From positions 2,899,937-2,963,936 of the forward strand of contig NZ_LR733817.1 in assembly GCF_902506165.1 (NCBI RefSeq): DNA of 64,000 nt, read 5' to 3'. A program made the translations under genes and the position numbers. The notes under the pieces are model-generated. The model saw nothing but the letters and a program-made list of their open reading frames with translations. It had not been told where the DNA came from and ran no database searches. Shown piece after piece: positions 46,213-54,654 of this stretch. The stretch comes from Bosea sp. 29B (GTDB lineage: Bacteria; Pseudomonadota; Alphaproteobacteria; Rhizobiales; Beijerinckiaceae). Within the stretch, counting starts at the first letter, position 1, and the number at the start of each line of letters is the position of its first letter.

Positions 46213-46962
46213 ATGTCGGACATGATCGCCGCTTTCTTCGAGCGCCTGAACGAGGCCCACGGCCTCAACTTCTCGATCTTCTATGACGCCTTCGACCGCT
46301 CGCGCTTCCTGACCGGGCTGTGGACGACGAGCTATATCTGCGTCGTCTCGATCCTCGCCTCGCTCGTGATCGGGCTGCTCGGCGTCTGGATAGCCGGCGG
46401 TAATTCGCGGCTTGGCCGGCTCGTGGTGCGGGGGTACGTCCAGTTCTTCCGCAACACGCCGCCGCTGGTGCAGCTTTCCTTCTTCTATTTCGCCGTCGGC
46501 GGAATGCTGCCGACCGTCTCGGACGGCTTTGGCGGGCAGTCGCCGCTCGTCAGCGGCACAGGCTGGGCGATCATCGCCTTTTCGCTCTTCGCCGGCGCCT
46601 TCAATGTCGAGATCTTCCGCGCCGGCATCGAGGCGGTGCCGGAGACGATGGTCGAGGCGGCGGAATCGCTCGGCTATACCCGCTTCCAGCTCTGGCGCCA
46701 GATCGTGCTGCCGCTCGCCTTCCGCATCTGCCTGCCGGCGCTCAACAACAACCTCGTCAACCTCGTGAAGACCACGACGCTGGCCTACGCCATCGGCGTG
46801 CCCGAGCTGCTCTACGCGGCGTCGCAGATCTGGTCCGAGGTCTTCAACGTCCGCGAGATGATGAACGTGCTGCTCGTCGTCTATGTGCTGCTCGTCGCGG
46901 TCCTGGTCTGGGTGATGCATCGCTGGGAGCGGGCCATGCGCATTCCCGGATACATGCCATGA
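46213..46962 (+). CDS. amino-acid ABC transporter permease
   Basis: A 249-residue HisM/OccQ-type permease: LTGLWTTSYICVVSILASLV first helix region, QFFRNTPPLVQLSFFYF, and the EAA loop AAESLGYTRFQLWRQIVLPL. About five transmembrane segments. Its stop overlaps the start of the second permease by four bases. Confidence 0.93.
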   Translation: MSDMIAAFFERLNEAHGLNFSIFYDAFDRSRFLTGLWTTSYICVVSILASLVIGLLGVWIAGGNSRLGRLVVRGYVQFFRNTPPLVQLSFFYFAVGGMLPTVSDGFGGQSPLVSGTGWAIIAFSLFAGAFNVEIFRAGIEAVPETMVEAAESLGYTRFQLWRQIVLPLAFRICLPALNNNLVNLVKTTTLAYAIGVPELLYAASQIWSEVFNVREMMNVLLVVYVLLVAVLVWVMHRWERAMRIPGYMP

Positions 46963-47810
46963 AGACAGGCGTAACCGATCTCCCGGTCCTGAAGCCCTTC
47001 CGAGCGACGCCCATCGCGCCGAGCGGACTCGCCGCGCCGATGGTCCTGAGCGCCGGCCTCGTCGCTGGTGTCGCCATCCTCTTCGCTGCCTCGCTCGCGG
47101 TGGCGCAAGTGACGGCTCCCGCGGCGCGCGACGGCGCCGTCACCATCCTGCTGCGCTGGGCGCCGCTGATCTTCCAGGGCTTCCTGTTCAACCTGCTGAT
47201 CAGCGTGCTCTCGATGGCGCTCGGCACCACGGTCGGCGTGCTGTTCGGTATCGGCCAGGTCTCGCCCTCCGCCGCTTTGCGCCAGCCATCCTGGGCGGCG
47301 ACGCAGTTCTTCCGCAACGCGCCCTGGCTCGTCCTGCTGTTCTACGCGATGTTCCTTTTACCCTTCGAGATCAGGCTCGGGCCGGTCACCATCGCCTTTC
47401 CGGCCTGGGTCAAGGCGATCATCGGGCTCGCGCTTCCCGTCGCGGCCAATGTCTCGGAGATCGTGCGCGGCGGCATCCGCTCTATCCCCACGGGCCAGTG
47501 GGAATCGGCCGAGGCGCTCGCCTTCACCCGCCGCCAGACGATGTGGATGATCATCCTGCCGCAGGCGGTGAAGCGCATGCTGCCGCCCTGGATGAACCTC
47601 TACGCCATCCTGACGATGGCGACGACGCTGATCTCGGTCGTCGGCATCCAGGACGGGCTCACCATCACGCGCGCCGCCCTCGTCGCCGAGAGCCGGCCGG
47701 AGCTGATGCTGCCGATGTACCTGCTGCTGCTCCTGATGTTCTTTGCCTATTGCTACCCGATCGCGCGCCTGACCATGGCGCTCGAGCGCCGTTTCAACGT
47801 GAAGGGATGA
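46959..47810 (+). CDS. amino-acid ABC transporter permease
   Basis: A 283-residue HisM-type permease with an N-terminal helix (LVAGVAILFAASLAVAQV), TQFFRNAPWLVLLFYAMF, and the EAA loop EALAFTRRQTMWMIILPQAV. It overlaps the first permease by ATGA and ends two bases before the ATPase start region. It forms the heterodimeric channel with the upstream permease. Confidence 0.93.
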   Translation: MKTGVTDLPVLKPFRATPIAPSGLAAPMVLSAGLVAGVAILFAASLAVAQVTAPAARDGAVTILLRWAPLIFQGFLFNLLISVLSMALGTTVGVLFGIGQVSPSAALRQPSWAATQFFRNAPWLVLLFYAMFLLPFEIRLGPVTIAFPAWVKAIIGLALPVAANVSEIVRGGIRSIPTGQWESAEALAFTRRQTMWMIILPQAVKRMLPPWMNLYAILTMATTLISVVGIQDGLTITRAALVAESRPELMLPMYLLLLLMFFAYCYPIARLTMALERRFNVKG

Positions 47811-47812
47811 CC

Positions 47813-48565
47813 ATGGCTGCCAAGCATGAACTCGGCGAGCCGGTCGTCGTCGTCGAGGGCGTCGAGAAGGCGTTCGGCGCCTTCGTCGTGCTCAAGGACG
47901 TCAGTCTCACCATCCGCCGCGGCGAGACCGTCTGCATCATCGGCCCGTCCGGCTCCGGCAAGTCGACGCTGCTGCGCTGCATCAACGCGCTGGTGCCGAT
48001 CAGCAAGGGCTCGATCATCGTCGCCGGCCGGCAGGTCAACGATCCCGCGCTGGACAAGCTGGCGCTGCGCCGCGACGTCGGCATCGTCTTCCAGCAATAC
48101 AATCTCTTCCCGCACAAGACGGCGCTTCAGAACGTGATGATGGCGCCGATCCATGTGCTGAAGCAGGACCCTGCCGAGGTCGGGGAGCGGGCCAGGCGCC
48201 TGCTCGCCAAGGTTGGCCTGTCGCACAAGCACGAGGCTTATCCGGGCGAGCTCTCCGGCGGCCAGCAGCAGCGCGTTGCCATTGCCCGCTCGCTGGCGAT
48301 GAACCCGAAGGTCATGCTCTTCGACGAGGTCACCGCCGCGCTTGACCCCGAGACCAAGAAGGAGGTGCTCGTCACCATCCGCGACCTCGCGGCCGAGGGC
48401 ATGACCTGCATCCTCGTCACCCATGAGATGGGCTTCGCGCGCGAGGTCGCCGACCACGTCTACTTCACCGATGGCGGGGTCATCGTCGAGCACGCAGCCC
48501 CGGCCGAATTCTTCGGCGCGCCGCGCGAGACGCGCACCCGCGCCTTCCTCGAACAGGTGCTTTGA
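47813..48565 (+). CDS. amino-acid ABC transporter ATP-binding protein
   Basis: A 250-residue ATPase: Walker A GPSGSGKSTLLR, Q loop VFQQYNLFPHKT, signature LSGGQQQRVAIARSL, Walker B VMLFDEVTAALDPE, and H loop ILVTHEMGFAREV, all of the GlnQ/HisP type. The start at 47813 is preferred because GAAGGG is six bases upstream; ATG 47807 overlaps the permease stop and would leave no spacer. Confidence 0.93.
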   Translation: MAAKHELGEPVVVVEGVEKAFGAFVVLKDVSLTIRRGETVCIIGPSGSGKSTLLRCINALVPISKGSIIVAGRQVNDPALDKLALRRDVGIVFQQYNLFPHKTALQNVMMAPIHVLKQDPAEVGERARRLLAKVGLSHKHEAYPGELSGGQQQRVAIARSLAMNPKVMLFDEVTAALDPETKKEVLVTIRDLAAEGMTCILVTHEMGFAREVADHVYFTDGGVIVEHAAPAEFFGAPRETRTRAFLEQVL

Positions 48566-48613
48566 GCCGGCAGTTACTTTGGTCGGCAAGTACTTTGGCC
48601 GGCAAGTCCTGCG
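48566..48613. repeat. three tandem 16-bp repeats
   Basis: GCCGGCAGTTACTTTG, GTCGGCAAGTACTTTG and a degenerate GCCGGCAAGTCCTGCG follow one another without gap, immediately after the ATPase stop. They lie in the 146-bp space before the next gene. The unit resembles neither the hairpin repeats nor coding sequence; it could be a small set of regulator sites. Confidence 0.6.
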
Positions 48614-48711
48614 GCCCGGATGTCGCGTCCCGGCCGGTCGATGTCGCAAACCGGCCGGCCCTGCCAGGCGCCGGCGCCAAGAATGAACGCAGTCATTCGA
48701 AAGCGCAGCCC

Positions 48712-50322
48712 ATGACCATCCCGGCCTCCGACCCCAAATCCGTCACCGGCAAGCCGCTCGCCATCGCGCAGAGTGTCGATGTCCTCGTCGTCGGCGGTGG
48801 TCCCGCCGGTCTGGAGGCCGCGATTGGCGCCGCCGCGCGCGGCCTCAATGTGCTGCTGGTCGACGAGAACCCGGTCCCGTTCAGGACGATGGGCGACGAC
48901 GTCCCGCTGCATTTCGGTCAGGGCATGGCGGCCAGCGCCCGCAACCGCAACGCCATGATGGAGGCCTTCGTCGCCTCCGAGCCGCGGATCGCGGAAGCCT
49001 TCGAGGCCGGCGTCGATCTCCGTCTCGGCACGGCCTGCTGGGGGCTCTACGCCAACGGCCCGGCACTCGGCTGGATGCCGGGCCTCGTCGCCGGTCTCGC
49101 CGATGAGGAGCGCAGCATCCTCGTCCAGGCGCAGCACGTCATCCTCGCCTGCGGCCGCCGCGACATGGGCCTCGGCTTCCCCGGCTGGGAGAAGCCCGGC
49201 GTGATGGGCGCCACCGCCGCGCTCAACCTCGCGACCCGCTATGACGCTTTCGGCCCACGCAAGGTCGTGATCCTCGGCTCGAATACGGAGGCGCTGACCA
49301 CGGCGCTCGCCCTGCGGGAGGCGGGCGTAACGATCGCCGCCATCGTCGAACAGGCGCAAGAGACGATCGGCGAGGTGGAATTGCTGGCGAACCTCAGCGC
49401 CGGTGGTACCGAAATCCTGGCCGGCCATGTCGTGCGCGAAGCGGCCGGCCGCGACAGCGTCGAAGCGGCTGTTGTCGCGAGGCTGGACGGCGAGGGCCGT
49501 CCGACGGACGACGAGCGTGCCGTTGCCTGCGACGGTATCGTGCTGGCGGTCGGCGCGACGCCGGTCATCGACCTGATCGACGCCGCCGGCTGCAAGGTCG
49601 CCTTCCAGGCCGAGCGCGGTGGCTACGCGCCCGTGCTCGATGCCGGCCAGCGCACCAGCCTCGCGAATGTCTACGCCGTCGGCGATTGCGCCGGCCTCTG
49701 GGCGAGCAAGACGCGCGATCGTACCGTCGCCGAGGTCGAGGCCGCTCGCGCGGTAGCGGCGATCGGGGAGGGCAGCGTCAGCATGGAAGCGGCTTCGCCG
49801 CCCGCGCCGGGCTATGACATCTCCGCCTATCGCCTCGCCTGGGTCCGGGCGAGCGTGATCGAGGCCCGGGCCGAATTCCATGTCTGCCAATGCGAGGAGG
49901 TGACGGCGCGCGAGATCCTCGAAGTCCGCCCGCCGCGCTATCTCGACTGGCAGAACGAGCGCCGCAACGATCGCTCGCTCTCGGCGCTGCTCGGCGAGGG
50001 CCCGCCCAATCCCGACCAGGTCAAGCGCCTGACCCGTGCTGGCATGGGCCCCTGCCAGGGCCGCCGCTGCCGTGAGCAGGTCGCCGCTTTGCTGGCGCTC
50101 GGCTCGGCGCAGCCGCTCTCTTCGATCCCGCTTGCCGGCTACCGCGCGCCGGTCAGGCCGATGTCGCTGGCAATGACCGCCCTTGTCTCTGAGACGCCCG
50201 AGCAGACCGAGCATTGGGACACCTGGTTCGGCATGCATGCGCAATGGGTGCCGTTCTGGGAGGTGCCGGCGCGCTACACCGTCGCGGGCAACGACGCGAC
50301 CGGCCCCGTCGCGAGCGAGTGA
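48712..50322 (+). CDS. FAD/NAD(P)-binding oxidoreductase subunit, opine oxidase A/HcnB-like
   Basis: A 536-residue protein, start MTIPASDPKSVTG at 48712. The FAD site is VLVVGGGPAGLEAAIGAAARG (about residues 24-44), a second nucleotide-binding strand is VVILGSNTEALTTALALREA, and AVGDCAGLWASKTRDR is the late FAD motif. Near the C-terminus lie C392-x-C394 and C448-x4-C453 (CQCEEVT and GPCQGRRC), the BFD-like [2Fe-2S] cysteine set found in OoxA/HcnB-type subunits. It probably works with the small flavoprotein subunit encoded nine bases downstream to oxidise an N-substituted or D-amino acid imported by the adjacent transporter. Confidence 0.87.
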   Translation: MTIPASDPKSVTGKPLAIAQSVDVLVVGGGPAGLEAAIGAAARGLNVLLVDENPVPFRTMGDDVPLHFGQGMAASARNRNAMMEAFVASEPRIAEAFEAGVDLRLGTACWGLYANGPALGWMPGLVAGLADEERSILVQAQHVILACGRRDMGLGFPGWEKPGVMGATAALNLATRYDAFGPRKVVILGSNTEALTTALALREAGVTIAAIVEQAQETIGEVELLANLSAGGTEILAGHVVREAAGRDSVEAAVVARLDGEGRPTDDERAVACDGIVLAVGATPVIDLIDAAGCKVAFQAERGGYAPVLDAGQRTSLANVYAVGDCAGLWASKTRDRTVAEVEAARAVAAIGEGSVSMEAASPPAPGYDISAYRLAWVRASVIEARAEFHVCQCEEVTAREILEVRPPRYLDWQNERRNDRSLSALLGEGPPNPDQVKRLTRAGMGPCQGRRCREQVAALLALGSAQPLSSIPLAGYRAPVRPMSLAMTALVSETPEQTEHWDTWFGMHAQWVPFWEVPARYTVAGNDATGPVASE

Positions 50323-50330
50323 GAGCCATC

Positions 50331-51497
50331 ATGAGCGAGATCAAGGGAGCTTCGGTCGTCATCGTCGGCGCCGGCGTCACCGGCCTCTCTGCCGGCTGGT
50401 GGCTGGCGCGCGATGGCGTAGACGTGCTGGTACTGGAGAAGGGGCTGATCGGCTGGGAGGCGTCCGGCCGCAATGGCGGCGGCTGCTCGCACCATCATTC
50501 GCCGCTCTTCGCCGAGGAGCAGCGGCTCTGGCCGCTCATGGACGAATTGCTTGGCTATCCGACCGAGTTCAAGGGCGAGCGTATTCGCCTTGCGTCGAGC
50601 GAGCACCAGATGGCGCTCTATGGCCGCGCCTTGCGCAATGCCGCGCGGCAGGGCTTCGAGTCCGAGGTGCTTGACCTCAAGCAGGCCAAGGAAATGGTGC
50701 CGTTGGCGGGCGATACCGTCGTCGGCGGCTATCACTACAAGTTCGGTGGCCATGCCAACCCGCACCGCACGCTGCAGGGCTATGCCTGGGCGATGCAGGA
50801 CCATGGCGGGCGCATCCTGCAGCACACCACCGTCACCGGCTTCCGGACCGAAGGCGGCCGCGTCACCGCGGTCGAGACCAATCGCGGCGAGATCGGCTGC
50901 GACAGCCTCGTGCTCGCCGCCGGCCCGCAGACCGGGCGGCTCTCCGCCATGCTCGGGCAGGAGGTGCCGGTGCAGTCGGCACGCTGCGAGATGATCGTCA
51001 CCGAGCCGCTGCCGCTGATGCCGCTCGGCGGCGTCGACGGTTGCGGGCTCTATGGCCGCCAGACGCTGCGTGGCAACCTCGCCTATGGCGGCGGGCCGCA
51101 TGAATGGCTGGCCATGGCGGAGGAGGGCACGCCGCCTAAGCCGACCACGCCGCTGATGCTGCCTATGGGCAAGCGCCTCGCGCAATTGCTGCCCAGGGCG
51201 GCGCATGCCCGCATCATCCGCTCCTGGGCTGGCGTGATCGAGAACACGCCGGACGGGCGGCCGGTGATCGACCGGCTTGCCTCCCGGGCCAATGTCGTGG
51301 TGGCGACGCTGTCGAGCGTCGGCTTCGGCCTCTCGCCGGCGAGCGGGCGGGCGATCCGCGATCTCGTCGTCGACGGCGCCTGCGGCTTCGCCGACATCTC
51401 CAGCTTCGCACTGGCGCGTTTCGCCGAGCTGGAGCCGAACTGGCGCGACCTGCAGGGCTGGCAGGTGACCGCCGCGACCGAGGCGGTGGCGGCGTAG
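50331..51497 (+). CDS. FAD-dependent oxidoreductase subunit, opine oxidase B/HcnC-like
   Basis: A 388-residue DAO-family flavoprotein. SVVIVGAGVTGLSAGWWLARD is the FAD motif (about residues 8-28), WEASGRNGGGCSHHHSP the substrate-loop region, and LSSVGFGLSPASGRAIRDL the C-terminal flavin contact. Size and coupling to the preceding large subunit fit the catalytic partner of OoxAB, HcnBC or D-hydroxyproline dehydrogenase complexes. Which of these it is cannot be read from sequence; the neighbouring ABC transporter argues for an imported opine-like or D-amino acid. Confidence 0.87.
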   Translation: MSEIKGASVVIVGAGVTGLSAGWWLARDGVDVLVLEKGLIGWEASGRNGGGCSHHHSPLFAEEQRLWPLMDELLGYPTEFKGERIRLASSEHQMALYGRALRNAARQGFESEVLDLKQAKEMVPLAGDTVVGGYHYKFGGHANPHRTLQGYAWAMQDHGGRILQHTTVTGFRTEGGRVTAVETNRGEIGCDSLVLAAGPQTGRLSAMLGQEVPVQSARCEMIVTEPLPLMPLGGVDGCGLYGRQTLRGNLAYGGGPHEWLAMAEEGTPPKPTTPLMLPMGKRLAQLLPRAAHARIIRSWAGVIENTPDGRPVIDRLASRANVVVATLSSVGFGLSPASGRAIRDLVVDGACGFADISSFALARFAELEPNWRDLQGWQVTAATEAVAA

Positions 51498-51602
51498 AAG
51501 GGGCGAGGAACCGTCACGCTCGGGCTTGCTCCGGAGCTGTCCGGTTACATCGCTGGAGGCATGGGGGACCCTCTGCGATAGGAGGGCTGCGGACGCACGA
51601 CA

Positions 51603-51631
51603 AGCCCTCTCCCCCGTTCCGGGAGAGGGCT
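51603..51631. terminator. hairpin after the oxidoreductase operon
   Basis: AGCCCTCTCCC and GGGAGAGGGCT pair perfectly over 11 bp with a 7-base loop (ccgttcc). It is about 105 bases past the stop of the small flavoprotein subunit and upstream of the MFS promoter, fitting a terminator or a dispersed repeat of the common ccctctcccc class. Confidence 0.6.
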
Positions 51632-51709
51632 CGCGCGCATATCCCATGCGGCCGCTGGCGGTCTTGCCGGGCAAAGCTCATTCAATCTGCAAATGCTTAT
51701 TCAATCCGC

Positions 51710-51724
51710 AAATAATGGGCATTT
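51710..51724. promoter_or_regulatory. candidate operator shared by MFS and ureide genes
   Basis: AAAT-aatgggc-ATTT, a 4-7-4 dyad inside GCAAATAATGGG. The 12-base string GCAAATAATGGG is repeated exactly at 54540-54551, in the divergent promoter of the LysR gene and uraD. Spacing and symmetry fit a LysR-type site, so the LysR protein encoded at 53539-54474 probably controls both. Confidence 0.6.
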
Positions 51725-51825
51725 CGGAACCGGTCTCACCGTGGAAGGCCATTCGGATTATTCGGCATGATCGAAGCCAGTGGTCGGGTCGAACCTGAAG
51801 ACCGCGGCACATAGGGGAGATCATC

Positions 51826-53157
51826 ATGTCGACAGCCGTCACTCACGGAGCAGACATCTCCGAGGGCACGTCATCGCAGCAATTGGATGCGGCTTTCAGC
51901 AAAGTTACCTGGCGCCTCATCCCGTTTCTGATGATCCTCTGGATCCTCGCCTGGATCGACCGGGTCAACATCGGTTTCGCCAAGCTGCAGATGCTGAACG
52001 ATCTCAAGTTCAGCGAGGCGATCTACGGCCTGGGCGCCGGCATCTTCTTCATCGGCTACTTCCTGTTCGAGGTCCCGAGCAACCTGCTCCTCGAACGGAT
52101 CGGCGCGCGTAAGACTGTCGCCCGCATCACCATGCTCTGGGGCATCACCTGCGTCGCGATGATGTTCGTGACGACGCCGATGCAGTTCTACGTCCTGCGC
52201 TTCCTGCTGGGCGTCTTCGAGGCCGGCTTCTACCCCGGCATCATCCTCTATCTGACCTATTGGTATCCGACCGAGCGGCGCGCCAAGGCCTTCGGCCTGT
52301 TCATGTCCGCCTCGGCCCTGGCCGGCGTGCTCGGCGGGCCGCTGGCCGGCACGATCATGACCCAGCTCAACGGCGCCAATGGCTGGGCCGGCTGGCAGTG
52401 GGTCTTCCTGATCGAGGGCATTCCCTCGGTGATCGCCGGTATCGTCACCCTGTTCTACATGACCGACAAGCCGGAGAAGGCGAACTGGCTCACCGACAAG
52501 GAGAAGAGCCTGATCCTCGCCGATCTGGAACGTGACCGCGCCGCCCTCGGCCCGCGCGAGCACAAGATCATGAAGTCGCTGCGCGATCCCCGGGTGTGGC
52601 AGTTCATCGCGATCTACTTCTGCATCATCCTTGCGAACTCGACCCTGACCTTCTGGGGCCCGACCGCGGTGCGTGAGCTCGGCTTCACCAGTCCGGCCGC
52701 CGTCGGCTGGATCATGGCGGCCTGCTATCTCTGCGGCGCCGCCGGCATGATCATGATCGGCCGGAGCTCGGACCGTCATCGGGAGGCGCGGCTGCACACG
52801 GGCGTCGCCGCCCTGGTGGGAGCGGTGTCGATGGCGGCGCTCGGTTTCCTGATCCCGAACGGCTCCTATCTCGCTCTGGTCGCGCTGGCCTTCGCCATCA
52901 TCGGCACGATGAGCGCCATCCCGGTGTTCTGGCAGATGCCCAACCTGTTCCTGTCGGGTTCGGCTGCGGCGGCCGGCGTCGCCCTGATCAATTCGGTGGC
53001 GAATCTGGCCGGGTTCGGAGCTCCCTTCGCCATGGGCGTGATCAAGGATGCGACGGGGCTGATGTCGCCCGGGCTCTGGATGGTCGCCCTGTTCGAAGCG
53101 GCCACCGTGCTCCTGATCATCAAGTTCATCCCCGTCTCCAGCAAGGCCGGGAAATAG
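51826..53157 (+). CDS. MFS transporter, anion:cation symporter (phthalate/tartrate-type) family
   Basis: A 443-residue, twelve-helix permease. LILWILAWIDRVNIGFAKLQ is the family-typical first helix and loop, followed by FFIGYFLFEVPSNLLLERIG and a central cytoplasmic loop (residues about 205-245) rich in charged residues. It begins MSTAVTHGADISEG with no cleavable signal. The shared operator with the ureide operon makes import of urate, allantoin or an intermediate a reasonable guess; the family usually carries organic anions. Confidence 0.9.
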   Translation: MSTAVTHGADISEGTSSQQLDAAFSKVTWRLIPFLMILWILAWIDRVNIGFAKLQMLNDLKFSEAIYGLGAGIFFIGYFLFEVPSNLLLERIGARKTVARITMLWGITCVAMMFVTTPMQFYVLRFLLGVFEAGFYPGIILYLTYWYPTERRAKAFGLFMSASALAGVLGGPLAGTIMTQLNGANGWAGWQWVFLIEGIPSVIAGIVTLFYMTDKPEKANWLTDKEKSLILADLERDRAALGPREHKIMKSLRDPRVWQFIAIYFCIILANSTLTFWGPTAVRELGFTSPAAVGWIMAACYLCGAAGMIMIGRSSDRHREARLHTGVAALVGAVSMAALGFLIPNGSYLALVALAFAIIGTMSAIPVFWQMPNLFLSGSAAAAGVALINSVANLAGFGAPFAMGVIKDATGLMSPGLWMVALFEAATVLLIIKFIPVSSKAGK

Positions 53158-53538
53158 GGAGGCTGGGGGCGCGCGGCCGCAGAAGCCGCGAGCGTCGCGA
53201 GGCGCTACCTTAGCGGAAGTGGTTCTCCGTCGCAGACGGCGGAAAGCAGCCCCCGCCAGCTAGGCCGCTCGCTCGGTGCCATTCACCGGCGGGCGGCCGT
53301 TTTCGTTTGCGGGGGCGGAGCCGAAACAATCGCTTGCAAGGCTGGCTCGTTCCGTTCCCCCCGCTTGCGGTGGGGAAGGGTTAGGGATGGGGGGCCGTAA
53401 AGCAGGACGCTTCATTCGTTCATCGAAGCACCAAGCGGCACTGCCCCCCACCCAACCCTCCCCACCGCAAGCGGGGGGAGGGCTTGAGCGTGGAGCGAAC
53501 CGCGAGATTCCCTTCCAAACAGTCCCGATGCCCGATTC
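53158..53538. other. 381-bp intergenic region between convergent genes with long inverted repeat
   Basis: No gene is seen; short open frames here are shadows. The main structure is a long imperfect inverted repeat, 53356-53394 against 53444-53480: CCGCTTGCGGTGGGGAAGGG pairs with CCTCCCCACCGCAAGCGG, with a roughly 50-base spacer. It lies between the convergent MFS and LysR genes and may terminate both. Such G/C-run repeats are common dispersed elements. Confidence 0.6.
53356..53480. repeat. long inverted repeat of the ccctcccc class
   Basis: Arms of about 37 bases, beginning CCCCCGCTTGCGGTGGGG on the left and ending CCCCACCGCAAGCGGGGG on the right, separated by about 50 bases that include a ttcattcgttcatcgaagc stretch. 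The arms could form a long RNA stem in either direction. Confidence 0.7.
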
Positions 53539-54474
53539 CTACGAACCCGCAGCAGGCTCGCCCGGCAGGCGGTTGCGGGTCAGGACCTGGCGCAGCCAGT
53601 GATGGATCGGCGAGTGCTGGGTACGGTCGTGCCAGAGCTGGTAGAAGCGCATGCGCGGGAATTCGAGCGGCGGCTCGACGATCGCCAGCGGCAGGATCGT
53701 CGTGAAATAGCGCGCGAAATGCCGGCTGGTGGTGAAGACCAGGTCAGTCCCGACCAGCATATAGGGCGCCATCGCGAAATACGAGATCACCAGGCGGCGC
53801 TCGCGGCTGATCCGCATCTTCGTCAGATGGGTCTCGACCACGCCGCGATGGGCGATCGAATAGGGCGTCGGCGCGATGTGGTTGGCCGCCAGGAACTCCG
53901 CGCGCGACGGGACCTCCCGGGCGAAGGGATGCTCGCGGTCGACGAGGGAGACGACATCGTCCTCGAACAGCGTCGACGTCCGCAGATAGGGCGGCGGCGA
54001 GGGCCAGTTCCCGATGACGATGTCGACGGTTCCGGCGGCGAGCGCGCCTTCGAAATCGAAATCGGCGCCGAGCGAGCGCAGGGTGAGCCGGGCATGGGGC
54101 GCACGCTGGCGGAATTCGCGCACGGCGCCGGCGAGATAGGCTGGCGCGACATAGTCCGGCAGGGCGATGGTGAAGCTCTGATGGCTCGAGGCCGGATCGA
54201 CCCGGTTCGGATCGACCAGCAGGTTGTCGAGCTCCTCCAGCGCCTTGATCGCGGTCTGCTGCAGCGCGATCGCCCGCTCGGTCGGCACCATGCCGTCGCG
54301 GCCGCGCACCAGGAGCTGGTCGCCGAAGATCTCGCGCAGGCGCTTCAGGGCAAGGCTCGTGGCCGGCTGCGACAGGTTCAGCCGCGTGGCCGTCCGGGTG
54401 ACGCTGCGTTCCGCCATCAGGATGCAGAAGACCCGCAGGAGCTGAGCGTCGAGGGGGTTCTCCTGAGGCTGCAT
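53539..54474 (-). CDS. LysR-family transcriptional regulator of the ureide locus
   Basis: A 311-residue LTTR starting MQPQENPLDAQLLRVFCILM at 54474. HTH core: AERSVTRTATRLNLSQPATS, then LALKRLREIFGDQLLVRGRD. This form (NodD/PcpR-like branch) has an effector domain with ALPDYVAPAYLAGAVREFRQ. It diverges from uraD across 180 bp carrying one copy of the GCAAATAATGGG site, and the MFS promoter carries the other. It likely responds to a purine or ureide metabolite. The open frame runs further upstream over uraD, but that part is a shadow. Confidence 0.9.
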   Translation of the reverse strand: MQPQENPLDAQLLRVFCILMAERSVTRTATRLNLSQPATSLALKRLREIFGDQLLVRGRDGMVPTERAIALQQTAIKALEELDNLLVDPNRVDPASSHQSFTIALPDYVAPAYLAGAVREFRQRAPHARLTLRSLGADFDFEGALAAGTVDIVIGNWPSPPPYLRTSTLFEDDVVSLVDREHPFAREVPSRAEFLAANHIAPTPYSIAHRGVVETHLTKMRISRERRLVISYFAMAPYMLVGTDLVFTTSRHFARYFTTILPLAIVEPPLEFPRMRFYQLWHDRTQHSPIHHWLRQVLTRNRLPGEPAAGS

Positions 54475-54541
54475 GGTCGATGGTCCCTGCGACGGAACGG
54501 CCTCTAACAGGCCGATCCTCTCAGGCTCTATTCGGGTTTGC

Positions 54542-54556
54542 AAATAATGGGAATTG
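54542..54556. promoter_or_regulatory. candidate operator shared by MFS and ureide genes
   Basis: AAAT-aatggga-ATTG within GCAAATAATGGG (54540-54551), between the divergent LysR gene and the uraD operon. It is the partner of the site at 51710-51724; both are preceded by ATTC five to six bases before the shared core. Confidence 0.6.
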
Positions 54557-54654
54557 GCGGCGCCCGATCTCAATGAGGAGCGGCTTGCGGTACACCGGGG
54601 ATGTCGATGCGAGCCGCTCGCGCCGGCCATGTATCCGAAGGACAGGACACCGAG

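Larger units (their letters stand above)
51498..51825. other. 328-bp intergenic region with hairpin and MFS promoter
   Basis: No gene is seen. It begins with a CGCTCGGGCTT stretch related to the hairpin repeats, then holds a strong hairpin at 51603-51631, two direct repeats TTCAATCtGCAAAT (51681-51694) and TTCAATCcGCAAAT (51700-51713), and the candidate operator at 51710-51724 before the MFS gene. The first half likely ends the oxidoreductase operon; the second half looks like the regulated promoter of the MFS gene. Confidence 0.6.

Noticed and set aside
48566..48613. Possible CRISPR-like array
   Set aside because: Only three contiguous 16-bp units without spacers and no cas genes; simple tandem repeats.
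53276..53602. A 108-codon plus-strand frame in the MFS-LysR gap
   Set aside because: It reads through a dispersed inverted repeat and into the antisense of the LysR gene; no family features.
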